A DNA stretch of 64,000 bases from NCBI RefSeq assembly GCF_963678635.1, contig NC_087066.1:64176282-64240281 (forward strand), read 5' to 3'. Source of the DNA: Symsagittifera roscoffensis (lineage: Eukaryota; Xenacoelomorpha; Acoela; Convolutidae). Under the pieces are notes generated by a model. It searched no databases. It had not been told where the DNA came from and worked only from the letters and a program-made list of their open reading frames with translations. The translations under genes were made by a program, and so were the position numbers. Numbering within the stretch: the stretch's first letter is position 1; each line of letters begins with the position of its first letter. Shown here in pieces: positions 1-11,700 of the stretch.

Positions 1-1886
1 ATTAAAATAACCTTAACCAATATTTAATATAACAAAAAACTTTATTTTAACAAAAAACCGCCTCTTTATTAGCATGGATATCCAATGAATAACCAATGTT
101 TATGTGTTTTGAAACAGAATTTAGCAAGAATCTATGTTTCATATAAAAATACTCCGGGTTGAAGTCCATACAAAAAGTTGCTTGCCATACAGTTTTTTTT
201 ACGCTTGTCATACCCTTTTCTTCTACGAAGATTGCATGATCAGCATTTTTGGCGAGCATGAGAGTTACATTAGAGCAACTTTATCTTCATAACAAACTTT
301 TTGAACAACAACATGCTAACCTTTTTTTTCATGTATGAAAATGGCATGATATCCATTTTTTCATAGAAAGAAAAAGAAGTTTGAAAAAAAAGTTTTTGAT
401 TCCTTATTTGATTGCAAACTTGCTTCGGTGCTCAGATACACATTTTACGAATCGGTAAGTTGCATGCAAAAATTGACATTTATGTCCATAACGTAGTCCA
501 GGTAGAGTTGCTTACCCCAAAAATCCAAAAACCACAAGCAAATAATTTTTTAGTGTTCATGTGCGAAGACAATCATAAGCAAAAAAAATCAGCTGTCTTT
601 TATCACCCAATAAAATTTTCAAAGTATAAAATTCCGAGCCGTATACAAAAAGTTTTGTTTTCGGCACATAATTCTGAGTGATAATGTTAGCATTAACATA
701 CATGGCTGTTATCAAGAGCTGCACAGTTTCTGCGTGGTAACTGCCAGTTTCACTCTGGATTTTTTTATGATAGAAAATCTTTGGTTAGTATGTTTCGGAT
801 GAAACACAAAGTTTCAATACAGTTTTTTTTGTTTTTAATTTATCGAAAAAGTGTTTGTTATGTAATATTTCATAGCATTGAAAAAATGCTATAGTTTGTT
901 ATTTTCATGGATTTTTTCTGATAATAAAGGAGGCAAAAAGCCTGTTATTTAGTTCCAGAATAAGGCAAAAAATACTTATAATAAAATTTCATAGCACAAG
1001 AAAAATGTTTAATTTGCTCTTTTCGCACAATTTTTTCAGTCCATGAAATTTTATGAAACTGCATGGTAAGCTTTTTGTCAACCCGGGCGTAATCAATATT
1101 TTTTAATAAAAAACATAGTTTAATGAAACAATGTTATAGTTTAGCAGCATGAATATTCAACGAATATCCAATGTCTGTGTGTAATGAACCTGAATTGAGT
1201 TCTCAAGTTTGAACTAGTCATTGCGTGTACTGACCTAGCGTAGACTAAAAGGCAGTTGGGACGGAATTGGTTAGCTTACGGAAGGAAGACCGAGCATTCA
1301 GGGATTTGTCCTCACACGAGCAGCATAAAAAAATCTCAGATTTGGCACTGCATGTAAAGCGGAAAAAATCAAAAAGTTCAAAAAGTAACTATCATTTTAT
1401 ATTATAACCTGTTTGAATATTTTATTTTGACAAACACTTTTTGCCCACTTGAACAATTCAATTTATTGAGCATTTGAACAATTCAATTGATTGACCACCT
1501 GAATAATTAAAGAATTTGTGTTGATAGGAGCAGTGATAATATTTAAAATATGCTGCTTATTATTCGACCTTTCATATAAAGAATGTTGCAACCACTCGAA
1601 GAAGTCCCTCAATAATTCGCTCCAGGGCCACCCAAAGGGACTGCTGTTGTTTTAAGAAATTCATCTTTTTGATTGACGGCGTCAATATATAGTAATTTTG
1701 AGGAGGAAGTGCTCGTCAATTTTAAAAATTATTTTTTTTTGTTTCTTTTTTTCGGCCAAACCTTTCCAAAAATGCCTAAGATTTCGTTTTTTGTCGTTTT
1801 GTTTTTGATAAATTCCCTCTCGAGAGTACTCCTCAGTGTGAATTAAAATCTGGCTGATACACCTGTTTAAAACTTGTCATACTCAC
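1..1886. other. AT-rich stretch without a supported gene
   Basis: No convincing exon was found. The minus strand near 1560-1690 has a short open stretch without clear splice sites. A motif around 85-130 recurs in diverged form around 1155-1195, which suggests old repeats. Any downstream exons of the CUB gene that ends its visible part at 1887 would have to lie here or beyond the window edge. Confidence 0.4.
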
Positions 1887-2163
1887 CCTCGTCGTCAGTA
1901 GCGAAGAACTCTGTGTACAAACCAGAGTATCCACCCTTCTCTCCTGGTCCACTTACTAACTCTAAATTCAGATAAAAGTCCTGATCTGCACCGAAGTTGG
2001 GGTTCTTCACACAGAATGAGATGGTAGGCGATGGCATGTTCTCATAGTTGCCACATAGTCGGAAATGGATAGTCGGTTGTGATTGGCTGTAAACTCGGAA
2101 GTAGTCTTGTAAGTCGCATCTGATTTGTAGGTTGTGAATCGTGACGTAATAACTCTTGGAGTC
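1887..2163 (-). CDS. CUB-domain exon (second half of the domain)
   Basis: This minus-strand exon is bounded by an AACAG acceptor (2164-2165) and a GTGAGT donor (1881-1886). It is open in one frame for 92 codons. The peptide reads like the second half of a CUB domain: IHNLQIRCDL, then RVYS, then FRLCGNYENMPSPTISFCV, and a closing GYSGLYTEFFA that resembles the usual G-(F/Y)-x-(A/L)-x-Y strand. CUB domains are extracellular beta-sandwich modules of about 110 residues with two disulfides, used in protein-protein binding. With the exon at 3262-3354 it makes a nearly complete domain. The exon ends one base into the next codon, so the protein continues at lower coordinates, but no next exon was identified. 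Function beyond 'secreted or membrane ectodomain module' cannot be given. Diverged CUB-like domains of unknown receptors are an alternative. Confidence 0.6.
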
Positions 2164-2366
2164 CTGTTAACAGTTTTACATTGAGTTTTTTCATGAAAAA
2201 TATCATATTTCCCTAGTTACTTTTAGAAAAAACAGCTGGAATTTTTTGTTTGTAGTGCAACTTCCCAGAGCCGAAGTCCGCGACTGAAAGATTGCATAGT
2301 CGTAACCGGGTTTTAAGACACGAAAATCGTAAGCGTGGTCGCGGAAGTCTGAACATAAAGTCGATA

Positions 2367-2566
2367 AAGTCGCAAAGATCCGGAAAGTTGCCAAAGTTTA
2401 GAAATGAAGTCACGAAGGTCCAAAAAGTTACCAAAAAGTGGACATAAAGTCGCGAAGATCTGAAGAGTAGTCAAAGTCTGGATACGAAGTCGCGACAGTC
2501 CAAAAAACCGGCAAAGTCTGGAGTTGAAGTCGCGAAGATCCGGAAAACTGCCAAAGTGTGGAGATA
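2367..2566. repeat. 40-bp minisatellite, five units
   Basis: Units start at 2367, 2407, 2447, 2487 and 2527, exactly 40 bp apart, each opening with AAGTC(G/A)CGAAG-like sequence. Point differences occur but no length changes. Decayed relatives extend left to about 2280, and similar words recur around 3050-3170. The period is not a multiple of three and the array sits in the intron between the two CUB exons, so it is not coding. Confidence 0.85.
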
Positions 2567-3261
2567 ATGTTCAATACCAGCGCGAATTTAAAATTGTATA
2601 CAAGCTTGTAAAAAACAGATCTCAGACAGAATTTCGATAATCATAAATCAATTGAACAATTTTATAAGAAACTTTTCAAAACTTTTCAAAATTAGGCCCG
2701 CATCGTATTTTCCGGAAGAAGAAAAACAATCCTCTTTCAAAATACTTTAACATTCTGAATGATGACTTCTGCTACTGAAGCTCATACTTTTTTCGATATC
2801 TGACAAAAAAGGTGCGGACGAATGCGAAAGTTGCGACGGTCGCACCATTGGTCATGGTCGATATTGTTCGCGCCGTTCGCTCCTCTTTTTGTCTGGTCTC
2901 GTCGGTGGCGTGGTCTCTGCCCTAACCGCGAAGACATAACGAATGTCGGTCACGATATCTGATTGTGCTGTGACCACACTGTTCGCATAAATCACGGAGG
3001 ATCTGTTTGGTTGGAAAAGTCTGGAAACGCCCACGTTTATTCGCCAAAAATTGGACAAAACGAAAATCGGACAAACAATTTGTCGCGAAATTATGGACGG
3101 GCCAAAAAGTGTGGTCACAAAGGTCCGGATATAAAATGAGGACAAGGTCCGGACATAAGCCGAGTCTTTTTATTTAATCGTTGTTTTTGTTTTGTGGGCG
3201 ACTGATTTTTTAAAAATACTCATTTTCTCAAAAAATTTAGAATTCTTGCTTTTATAGTCAC

Positions 3262-3354
3262 TGATGAGCTGCAGGTGTAGTCTTCAGGGTAGGGGTTGTT
3301 GTTGTTGTACTCCACATGGGAGAAGTGCAATCCATTTTTCATTTGGACACTAAG
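3262..3354 (-). CDS. CUB-domain exon (first half of the domain)
   Basis: A 31-codon exon lies after a good acceptor (TTTACAG, AG at 3355-3356). It encodes VEYNNNNPYPEDYTC, matching the opening strand of a CUB domain (x-SP-x-YP-x-x-Y-x-x-x-x-x-C). It leaves at TCA with a GTGACT donor, which is weak. The phase is 0 and joins in frame to the exon starting at 2163, giving the expected spacing between the first cysteine and the next strand. Upstream coding sequence must exist because the domain start is preceded by open frame and no start codon was found. The gene may continue past the retroelement to the FN2-like exons at 24643-26475, but that link is inference. Confidence 0.55.
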
Positions 3355-4229
3355 CTGTAAACAAACATCTTTACCGGATAAACTTGAAAAAAAAAGTTAA
3401 AGAAGATTAACATGAATTTCAATAAAATAATGCTTTGAATTATTTGTATTAAACATTTTTTTTTCTTTTCTTTTTCCCACTTCTCAAAAAAGTGAAAGCA
3501 TCGCTTGCAGAACTTAATTTCAAACAACACAAAAAATATGAAAAAAATGGCAAGAAAACAAACTGTTCTTTGCATTACATGCATTTAGAACAAAAAATAT
3601 TTGTTTTGTTTTTTTTGTTTTTTTTTTTAATAGAAAAAACAGATTTTGTATCACTTAATTTAACAAAAAAAGTAATTTTGTACTTGCTTAACCTGAAAAC
3701 ACATAAAAAAAATTGTTAATAAGATATCGTTCGAATTTCATACTTTAGAAAAATTGACAAGGGGAGATCAAGATCAGATGCTGTAGAAAAATTTTAAGCG
3801 CTCGAAAGTTCTATAAACTTTATTGCAAAATCTTACCGGTACAAAAATGAAAATTTGAAAAAAAATCTCTGGTATTTCATGAAAAACTAACAATAAAAAT
3901 GGGTCGAAAAACTAATGATCTATAAACTTTTTTCTTACTTAAACAAGAACTGTCTTGTTTTATTGAGTTATGTTCGAGATGCAACTCAGAGAGTAATTTC
4001 GGATAGGGTACACCGTCTGCTCGTCACGCTATCTTATTTTTGGCCGGATAGATTCATGCAACTCCTTGGTCTAATACCGATCTTAATCTTACTCTTATAT
4101 CTACTAGTCTCAGGGTGTTTAACTAGTCTCTGCTAGGCTCAATAGATCTAGAGTATACTGGCTTATTGCGATTGCTAAAAGGTCTCTTGGAGAGGTAACT
4201 AATTTCTAAGTTAAATTCAAATCTCTCTG

Positions 4230-4257
4230 GTGCTGAAATTACAAGTAATTTCAGCAC
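4230..4257. repeat. 28-nt near-perfect palindrome
   Basis: Thirteen-base arms (GTGCTGAAATTAC) surround an AA centre. It lies in the 3' non-coding part of the retroelement, about 40 bp from a second, longer hairpin. It could be a transcription-stop or RNA-stability structure of the element, or the tip of a nested fold-back element. Confidence 0.8.
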
Positions 4258-4293
4258 TTACAAATAAGTGGGTTGTTAGTTAGATGGATCATG

Positions 4294-4346
4294 ATTGGTT
4301 AATATTAAATATTTTATAGTGATAAAATATCTAATTTATAACCAAT
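4294..4346. repeat. 53-nt imperfect palindrome
   Basis: The outer arms are ATTGGTTA and TAACCAAT. The inner arms ATATTTTAT and ATAAAATAT surround an AGTG loop. It lies next to the 4230 palindrome and has the same possible roles. Confidence 0.7.
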
Positions 4347-4413
4347 AATAAAATATAGTTTAGATCTGGTTCCACCCATCCGGGGTTTACAGAGTTTTTG
4401 AATCTTGTATCTT

Positions 4414-4785
4414 CTATCTGATTGAAGGATGGATTATGATTGTTGGTATTTGGCGAGCATCATTTCTTGTTTCGTTCTTGGAGACGAAAGCTCCAGAAAG
4501 CTGGAATCGTCCATAGGAAGTTGTTAGCTCTCGTTCGACAAAGACTATGACCGCCAGCGAAATCAGTCTGATTTCAAGATGGTTTGTTTTGATCGGTTGT
4601 GGCAAACTATTTTTCGATCTGGATTGGGAATGGCGTGAAACTCGAGTTTGGAGGAAATGCCTTGTAACTCGGAGCTGTAAGTATACTTGAACATCGAGGT
4701 GGTCATTGGTCTGATTCAATAAAGTCCTTTCTGCGAAGTCAAGTCGTACTCTATATCCTTTTTGAGTCGTGATTGTGGGAGGCAT
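4414..4785 (-). CDS. Hypothetical 123-aa ORF in the retroelement 3' region
   Basis: I do not recognise this ORF. It is the longest open frame in the 3' non-coding side of the element and starts with MPPTITTQKGYRV. It is rich in R, T, S and L, with no clear membrane segment or motif. Local GC is higher than in the flanks. It may be a fragment of an accessory gene, part of an LTR read by chance, or host sequence. No splice signals tie it to a gene. Confidence 0.2.
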   Translation of the reverse strand: MPPTITTQKGYRVRLDFAERTLLNQTNDHLDVQVYLQLRVTRHFLQTRVSRHSQSRSKNSLPQPIKTNHLEIRLISLAVIVFVERELTTSYGRFQLSGAFVSKNETRNDARQIPTIIIHPSIR

Positions 4786-7071
4786 GTCGGTTGTGTTTAG
4801 CCATTCTGTAAGTTGAGTGTGATGGGGTCGTCTAATCTTTGGATGCTCGTCTTTGTGGTTGTGTGCGATCTATGTACTGCATATTATACTTTACATTTTA
4901 TAAAATTTTGTTAATTCAATTTTTAGTTGTGATTTTGGTTAATTGTTTTCGCAAAAGTGTATTAGTTTTAGTTCAGTTATTTTTAAAAGTTACTCACCCT
5001 TGAGTACCTCTAGTCAAAAACATAGTGTAGTCACAAAGCGTGGATGTAGCACGGTGGGTTAGGCCGGCTATAGAGCATGCTCAAGACGTCCTCTCTGATG
5101 GGTTAGGCCAGGAGTGGGATTATGAATTCATGCTGGTTTTTTAAGGGGTCCTGTTTTGTGCAAATTTTTTATGTTATATTATTTCTGGTTTTTCTTTTGT
5201 TACTTTGGTTGTGTCCTTTTCTCAAAAATCAAATTGTTTTTGGTTTGGGTTTAACTTGCGACTTTTTGGTGTTTTATGATTTTTTTAGACTTGGTAGTAG
5301 CCTTCAAAAGAATAAATTATCCAGTTTTAAGCTGGTTTAATCGGTTTGGGTACCGTAGGTAATCTTTTCTTAGTCAAGCTGTTAGTTTGTGGTTTATGGT
5401 GTTAAGTTAGCTGCGTTGGTTAGTTTGGTTATTATATAATTCCATTCCAACCGGGTTAAAGGAAAGTTGGAAACTTGTTATCGTTTGTTTAAGTTGTTGT
5501 TAGTGAAAACTTAAAACTTGAATTCATTATTTTAAACAATTCTTTGTGGGCGAGTTGTGCGATTTTGGATAGAACTCTTGTGCGGGTGAACAGAAGATAT
5601 ATAAAAGGTTAGTTCTGCTTTTTCTCTGTATTTACTTATTACTTTAAGATTTGATTTTACTGCTTTGTAGGGGTCTAAAGTTATAAACTGATTATCATCG
5701 TATTTAATTTTACTACATTTAGGGAAATAATTTATAGATAAATTTATTACTTTGAATTTGAGTTTTACTGCATCATTTAGTGCTGTAGGTTTAATAGAGT
5801 TTATTATGAAAAAGAGAGTTAGTATTTTTATTTGTTTTTTCTTGTTTGTAGGTGATCGTGGTTTGAAGACTAAAGAAAACGTAAATTATATAAAGAATGG
5901 TTAGGTTTATTTTAAAATAGTTAGTTTTAAAATACTAAATTCATGCTTACCTTAGTCGTCGGGAAAGAAGCCACGAGGAAAAACATCGTGAATAGCATCT
6001 GATCTGGTTAGTAACTTTGCTAGTATGCGTATGATGTTTTTAGTTTGGAGCAGTGGCCAAAGCAATTGAAGTGCTTTTATGGTTTTTAGTTCTTCGGTAC
6101 CTACTGCAAATTTGTGAGGTGTGTTCTGAATTGATTATACTTTTTGTGATTGTATTTAGTGTTGTGGATGAATTCTAAAATGGATTTTTCTATAGGTTGA
6201 ATATATTCATGCGGAACTATTAGGGGTCGGGATTCTTCTTTGTTGAAGGTCTTGGTGAGGGGACAAAACATATACATCTGGGTGATTGGGTCATAATTCC
6301 GGAGGATGCCTTGAAGGTTAGTATTTTTAATACAAAACGTGAAATTTAGGAAAAACGGTGAGGTGTATTTAGAATTGATGAATTGAAATCTGTGGTGGGG
6401 TTGTCATGATGGTGTGTATAAATGAAAATTATTCTGGATAAAACGATAATAAGTGTAGGTGTGTGTTTGTTTAGTTCTCAACATGATATCGTGTGAACAG
6501 TTCAAACCACGTTCTTTTGGTGTGAGGAAATGAAAGGTTAGTGAAAATGTTTGAAATGATTCGTATGCTTGAATATCTGATAATGCTTCTGAAATAATGT
6601 GATCATGCTTTTTATCTAGTATGCTAAATGTGAATAAGTAGGGTGTTTTGATGAAAAAATTTTCTGTTAATTGTGGGTTTGCAAATTGATCGTCGTCAAG
6701 AAATTGGTCTTGATTAGATCTGATGATGTTATGATCATAATCTTCAATTGAATAGTCGTTAGCTCGGGGTGCAGTGAATGTTTTTAGTAACTTTTTGTAT
6801 ACTACCTATGTAAATTGTCGGGGTGTTAATGTCGTGGTTAGCCTAAATAATTCTTTTTTTTTCTTTCAATATCTTTTGTGGTATTAAGGAGTGGTAGCGT
6901 AAGGGGGTTAGTAAAACTGTAATAGGCTGTCCAATGAAGTTTGGGTATTAACACATGTTCATCTATAAAATGATGTGGTTCGGGGTTAGGGTCGGGTTGA
7001 TTTAATGTATACTGGGGAATTAAAGGTGGGTTATTTGAAGATATTTCGTAGTATTGGTGTGGTCTGGATGG

Positions 7072-7717
7072 TTAACGTATTCTCGGGCGGTTCCGAGTTT
7101 GGATGGGAACGGTGATTTGGGAATTTACGGTTGAAGGTTCTCGGTTAACACTGGTGGATGTTTCTGTTGATGTGGATGATTGAGCTAATGGTGGAGTATA
7201 ATCTGAAATTGGTGTAGGTGTTGGTGGATTTGATGATGTTATTGTTGATGATAGTTGGTGAATGGTGAGAATGTGGGGAGACAGTAACTGTTGTTGGAGT
7301 GTTATAAAATTATCTAATTCTTCAGAAATTTGAATATCATCTGGGGAATTGTTGATTGATCGTTCATAATTAAATGGTGAATAGGTTGGGGTCACTTGAG
7401 AAGGAGTGTAGGGAGATGTACATTGGTTTTGAGGTTGAATATGTCGAGAAGGTTGAAGAGTTGGTCTGGGTATGGGTAGAAGGAGATGGTTCGGAATCTG
7501 CGAATTCATCGGGAGTTTCTACATCGGAGTTATTGAATTGTGATATTGTCTGAAAAACTGTGATATTTGAGTTAGTATCAGAATTCATGCCTGATGATGC
7601 ATTATTTTGTGGTGAATCAGGTGGCGGGAAAGCAAAAAGTGAGATAATATGGATTGGATTTTGGAGCTTGGCAGGGTGGGAGTTTGATCGATGGAGTGAT
7701 CCAATTTGTGTGCTCAT
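7072..7717 (-). pseudogene. Pro/Ser/Thr-rich retroelement ORF downstream of env
   Basis: Two overlapping minus-strand frames (7370-7717, then 7072-7509) encode a low-complexity protein dominated by P, S, T, N and Q, with runs such as SNPPTPTPIS. The switch between frames looks like a frameshift. The composition suggests a disordered or heavily glycosylated segment. It follows the env-like membrane anchor, so it could be a cytoplasmic extension of that protein or a separate accessory ORF. No conserved motif was seen, and the function is unknown. Confidence 0.45.
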
Positions 7718-7869
7718 CGTGGGCTAAAAAAATGATTATTTTGAGATTGAAAAGTGGTAGTATGGGGCTGTTCAATGATTTGATCACATGTGTCGTCCTT
7801 TCGGGGGTGTTGTGCTACTATATGATGAATGGGGCTTTGCATGTGGCTTGGTGTTAGGTTTGGGGTGTT

Positions 7870-10610
7870 TGTGATTGCTAAGTTCGAAAATTTCGTGAAA
7901 CTAATGATAATGGATGGTTATGATGTAGATTTGGCAAGTTTGGTGCTGTAGGTAATATATTTGTATTATTAATTGATTCATCGTATGTGTTCGGGTTTGT
8001 TGATCGTTTTGTATTGTATTCTTTGATTTGTGCATCTAAGAGTATTTTATTTATTGATGATGAAAATATTCCAAAAAGTCCTGCAAATAATATGCGTGCT
8101 ACGCTTGCTTGTCGGCTTACTTGTGTGTGTGTTTTGCGCATGTGTTATAGATTCCTTTTAGTAATGAGAAAAGAAATCCAATAAAGTTAAACATAGCGTA
8201 TAAGATAATCAATCCTTCTAAGATGTAATATGGCCATCCTAGAAAGGCAAGGATTTCGTTTTTTAAGGTGACGAAGCTAAAAAATATTTATTGGTGAGAT
8301 ATCTTGTGGTCTATATTTTTCGCCGTTTAAGAATATATAGTCTTTAATATCTTTAAAATATCCGCTGAAGTCTTGTGTATAGATGTCTGAAAATCCTGCG
8401 GTTTCTGCAAGTTTTCTTAAATTTTGGTCCATCGATTGTCGTTGTATGGTGTCCATTTGTGATAGTAGTTCCTGAAATTGTTGTGTACGAATGTGATGTT
8501 GTATATCTGATTTAGAATATATTCCGATCGATTGTAGATCGATACTGGGATTACGAGCAACAGCTCGAATACTTTCTGGTGAAAAACTTTTTCAACGTTT
8601 GCATTAATGTTGGGTATGGTGTGAGTAGATAGTATTTTTCTTCGTCAGTATTTAATTGTACGACGTTGTGGCTGTTTTCTGATCCACATGGGACTGCGGT
8701 ATCCCAAAAATATGTTCGTCTTGAAAGTGTATTGACAAAATGAACTTTAATTTTATAGAATATCGGGATTCGTTTGTAACAACGTTTATCTTTAAAAACA
8801 TATAATGGTGATACTTTTTGGTGCAAGTATAACACCATAATATATTTCCTTCATAGTCAACGAAGTTTGATCTATTCCCGGATAATAATTATCGTAGGGT
8901 ATTTTTAGAACTGCTAGAGCGAGTGATTGTAAAATCTGAGTTCTTTCTAATTCACATAGTTGATGTAGTGTTTCTAATTCGGAAAGTAACTTTTCTTGAA
9001 AAATTCTACTAATTTTGTAGTCTATTTTCATATCTAAGTGGATGTCATAGTGTATTGCGCCAAAATATGTACTATTCATTAGTGATAATTCTTGTAATCG
9101 TGTATTCTCAGTGTCGTGTGGTTTTACTTTTCCACCAGGGTTTCCTGTGTTTTTTAGAAGATTTACTGGGATGTATGATGTTCCTTCGTTGAGAGGTTGA
9201 TGTGTTGCATGGGGATTATATTTTAGTTTTCCAGTGGTCATATCGAAACCTTCGTCGTATTCGACAAGTATTTAGGAATATTGTGTTTTGTAGAGTGGAT
9301 TTTTATATTTACATGCTAATTCTGTTTCATGATATATTTGGAAGCGTTTTGATTTATTTTCTTTTTTGTGAATGTTCCTGAATTTGATATTGGTGTGTCT
9401 TATTTGACTAGGGTTGACATTGTCAAATGGGATGGATTCAAGGAAACATTTTTCATGGAATTTAATCATCCGAGCGTGGATTTTTGCTACTTGAAATGTT
9501 GTACAAGTGTTTTCGGGAAACCAAACAATTGTTGCTTGTGTTCTTGTTGTAGGGTCACAATAGCCTTGGTCATTTTTGCAAGGTAGTCTGATTCCTTGAA
9601 AAATTATAGTGTTATCTTTTAAATCTCGTGTGAGTTGTATCTTTTTGAGTTATATTTTCCAGTCAAAAAACATTATTTCTTGATATCCTTTATTTTTCGT
9701 ATCTGCTTTGCAGTTTGAAGGATTATTTTTTCCAATATGTGGTATCCAGTGTTTGTCGTGAATATCATAATTTAGTCGTCCGTGTGCACTGTTCTATTGA
9801 TATCTTTCGTCTAGTTTAATATGTCTTTGATATTTTTCATGTTCTGTTTGATGTACAGAGTCTGTGAAGACTTGGAAGTTTACGAGTTTTCTGTTTGAAT
9901 TTTTATTTTTAGTCAAGTTTAGTCTGAGTAGTTCGTTTTTACAATCTTCGGGACTTAGATGTAAGAGTCTTTCTATATTACTTTGGTAGAATGATTCGTG
10001 ATCAAGTCGGTTTTTCTTTCCATGTGAAACTTGTGAACAATGTACTTTCTTTTCGGAAAATGTTGCTGTAAATATATAGCCTGTGAGTGTTGTCGCTCGG
10101 ACTTTTGAGTATAATGTTGCTGTTATGTTTGTGGTTTCTATGGCTTGTGGTCCTGATTCGCATTATGTTACTTGGCTTGTAGCATATTTGTGTAGCGTTT
10201 TTTGTTCATTTTCTTCACAATCGTAGTGTGTTACTAACAAATCCTGAGGTCATGTGCAAAGATATGGATTTGTATTTTGCTCGGAAAAAATTAGAAAAAG
10301 GAGGTGTTGTAAAGTAAGTACTTTTAGAATATACATGTGTATGATAATCCTGAGTATGGGTTATAAAAGTTAACATATCCAATTGTGTTTTTGGTATATC
10401 TGTCGTATTTATATATAATTTCAGTTGTTATAAATGGAGGAGGTAGTGATTGAGCTGTTATATTCGGTGGGCTTAGGGGAAAAGGGTGTTGAACAATAAT
10501 ATTTAGTCTGACTGTGATTTCAAACTTTAACTGAAGACTATTTTGTTGAAGTATCTGAATATTGTGTTCTTGAATATCTTGAATATATAGTGTTCTTCAT
10601 TTGTCAATGA
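7870..10610 (-). pseudogene. Retroelement env-like membrane glycoprotein gene, decayed
   Basis: Fragments in shifting frames run from about 10600 down to 7870. The most telling block is 8792-9241, with a leucine-rich, heptad-like helix followed by a cysteine (ETLHQLCELERTQILQSLAL), the sort of coiled segment found in fusion-protein stems. Near 8170-8255 a strongly hydrophobic stretch (WPYYILEGLIILYAMFNFIG) followed by a basic tail is a good C-terminal membrane anchor. Position after integrase and the membrane anchor support an envelope role. At least several stops and frame changes break it, so it should make no product. I could not assign it to a known envelope class; baculovirus-F-like, phlebovirus-like and retrovirus-like are all possible. 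Confidence 0.55.
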
Positions 10611-11700
10611 CTATTCTTGGTATCTAGCGTCAAGGTTGGTGGGGAAATTAAGGGGGAAAAGTGTAGGCGATTTTGGACTTATAGATGGTATTGATGGAAG
10701 TGAAAGTGTTTCTGGCAGGGATGATAGTGTTGTATCAGAAAAAAAATCTATTGGTTCATTTACAAATTTGGTTCGCCTTGAGTATATGAGTGTGTTGTCC
10801 AATATGGTGGTCTTTCGGTGGTTTTTGGGGGGTTAAAAGGATTATCTCGGATTTGTTCTGATATTGGAGTTCAACCTAGATAGTCTGATGGAATATTTGA
10901 AAAGCCATGTTGTGAAGCAAGTGTGGGAGTTTCTGGTAGTGTACTGCCTGAAAGTTCTGAGGTAGCTGGTGTTGGTGATTGGGGTAAGTTAAAAAGAGCT
11001 CTGGGGGTTTGAATATTTCTATTTCTTCTTGGATGTATAATTTGTCTATTTATATCAAGTGTATTTTGATTTTGGCTAAAATGTCTTACTCTATTAAGAT
11101 CTTGTTGTAAGGTGGGATATAAATTATATGTTGGTGCGCTTAAAGATGCTTGGCGATTAACTGGTTCTAATGGTTCAGATAATCGTGCATGTCGTTCCTC
11201 AAAAGTGTATGGATTGTCTTGAAAAGAAATCCGTGTTGATGGTTGGGGGTTTTGGGTAGTTGTAGGTATTGTCGGGTTTTCTTGGGATAATGTCGGTGAG
11301 GACTGATTCTATGATTGTTGGTTAGCAATTTTTGAAAGTATTTTGATTGGGGTAGATTGGGGTATTTCAAAATGAACTCTGGGGGTTTGAAAATTTGTAT
11401 TTCTTCGCGGATGTATCTCAAATGTTTTTTGATTTTGGCTAATGTGTCTGACTCGATTGAGGTCTTGTTGCAAGGTGGGATATAAGTTATATGATGGTTC
11501 ACTTAAAGATGCTTGTCGATGAACTGGTTCTAGTGGTTCCGATAAGCGTGCGTGTCGTTCTTCAAAAGTGTATGGGTTGTCATGAAAAGAAATGCGTGTT
11601 GATGGTTGGGGACTATTTGTAGTTTTAGGTGTTATTGGACTGTCTTGGGATGTTGTTGGTGGGGGCTGGTTCGGTGGTGGTTGATTAGCAATTTTGAAAA
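10611..11700 (-). pseudogene. Proline-rich retroelement ORF with in-frame internal duplication
   Basis: Between integrase and the env-like gene, the minus strand encodes a proline-, asparagine- and arginine-rich protein. It contains two copies of a block that includes YTFEERHARLSEP and YNLYPTLQQDLNRVRH. The copies are about 363 bp (121 codons) apart, so the duplication keeps frame, which argues that it arose while the ORF was functional. Later stops, for example in the linker near 11310, break it. It could be an envelope leader, a basic regulatory protein or a nucleocapsid-like RNA binder. No known family was recognised. Confidence 0.5.

Noticed and set aside
1560-1700. Minus-strand stretch reading FGWPWSELLRDFFEWLQHSL
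   Set aside because: All three frames look equally open over a short distance, and no splice site pair was found.
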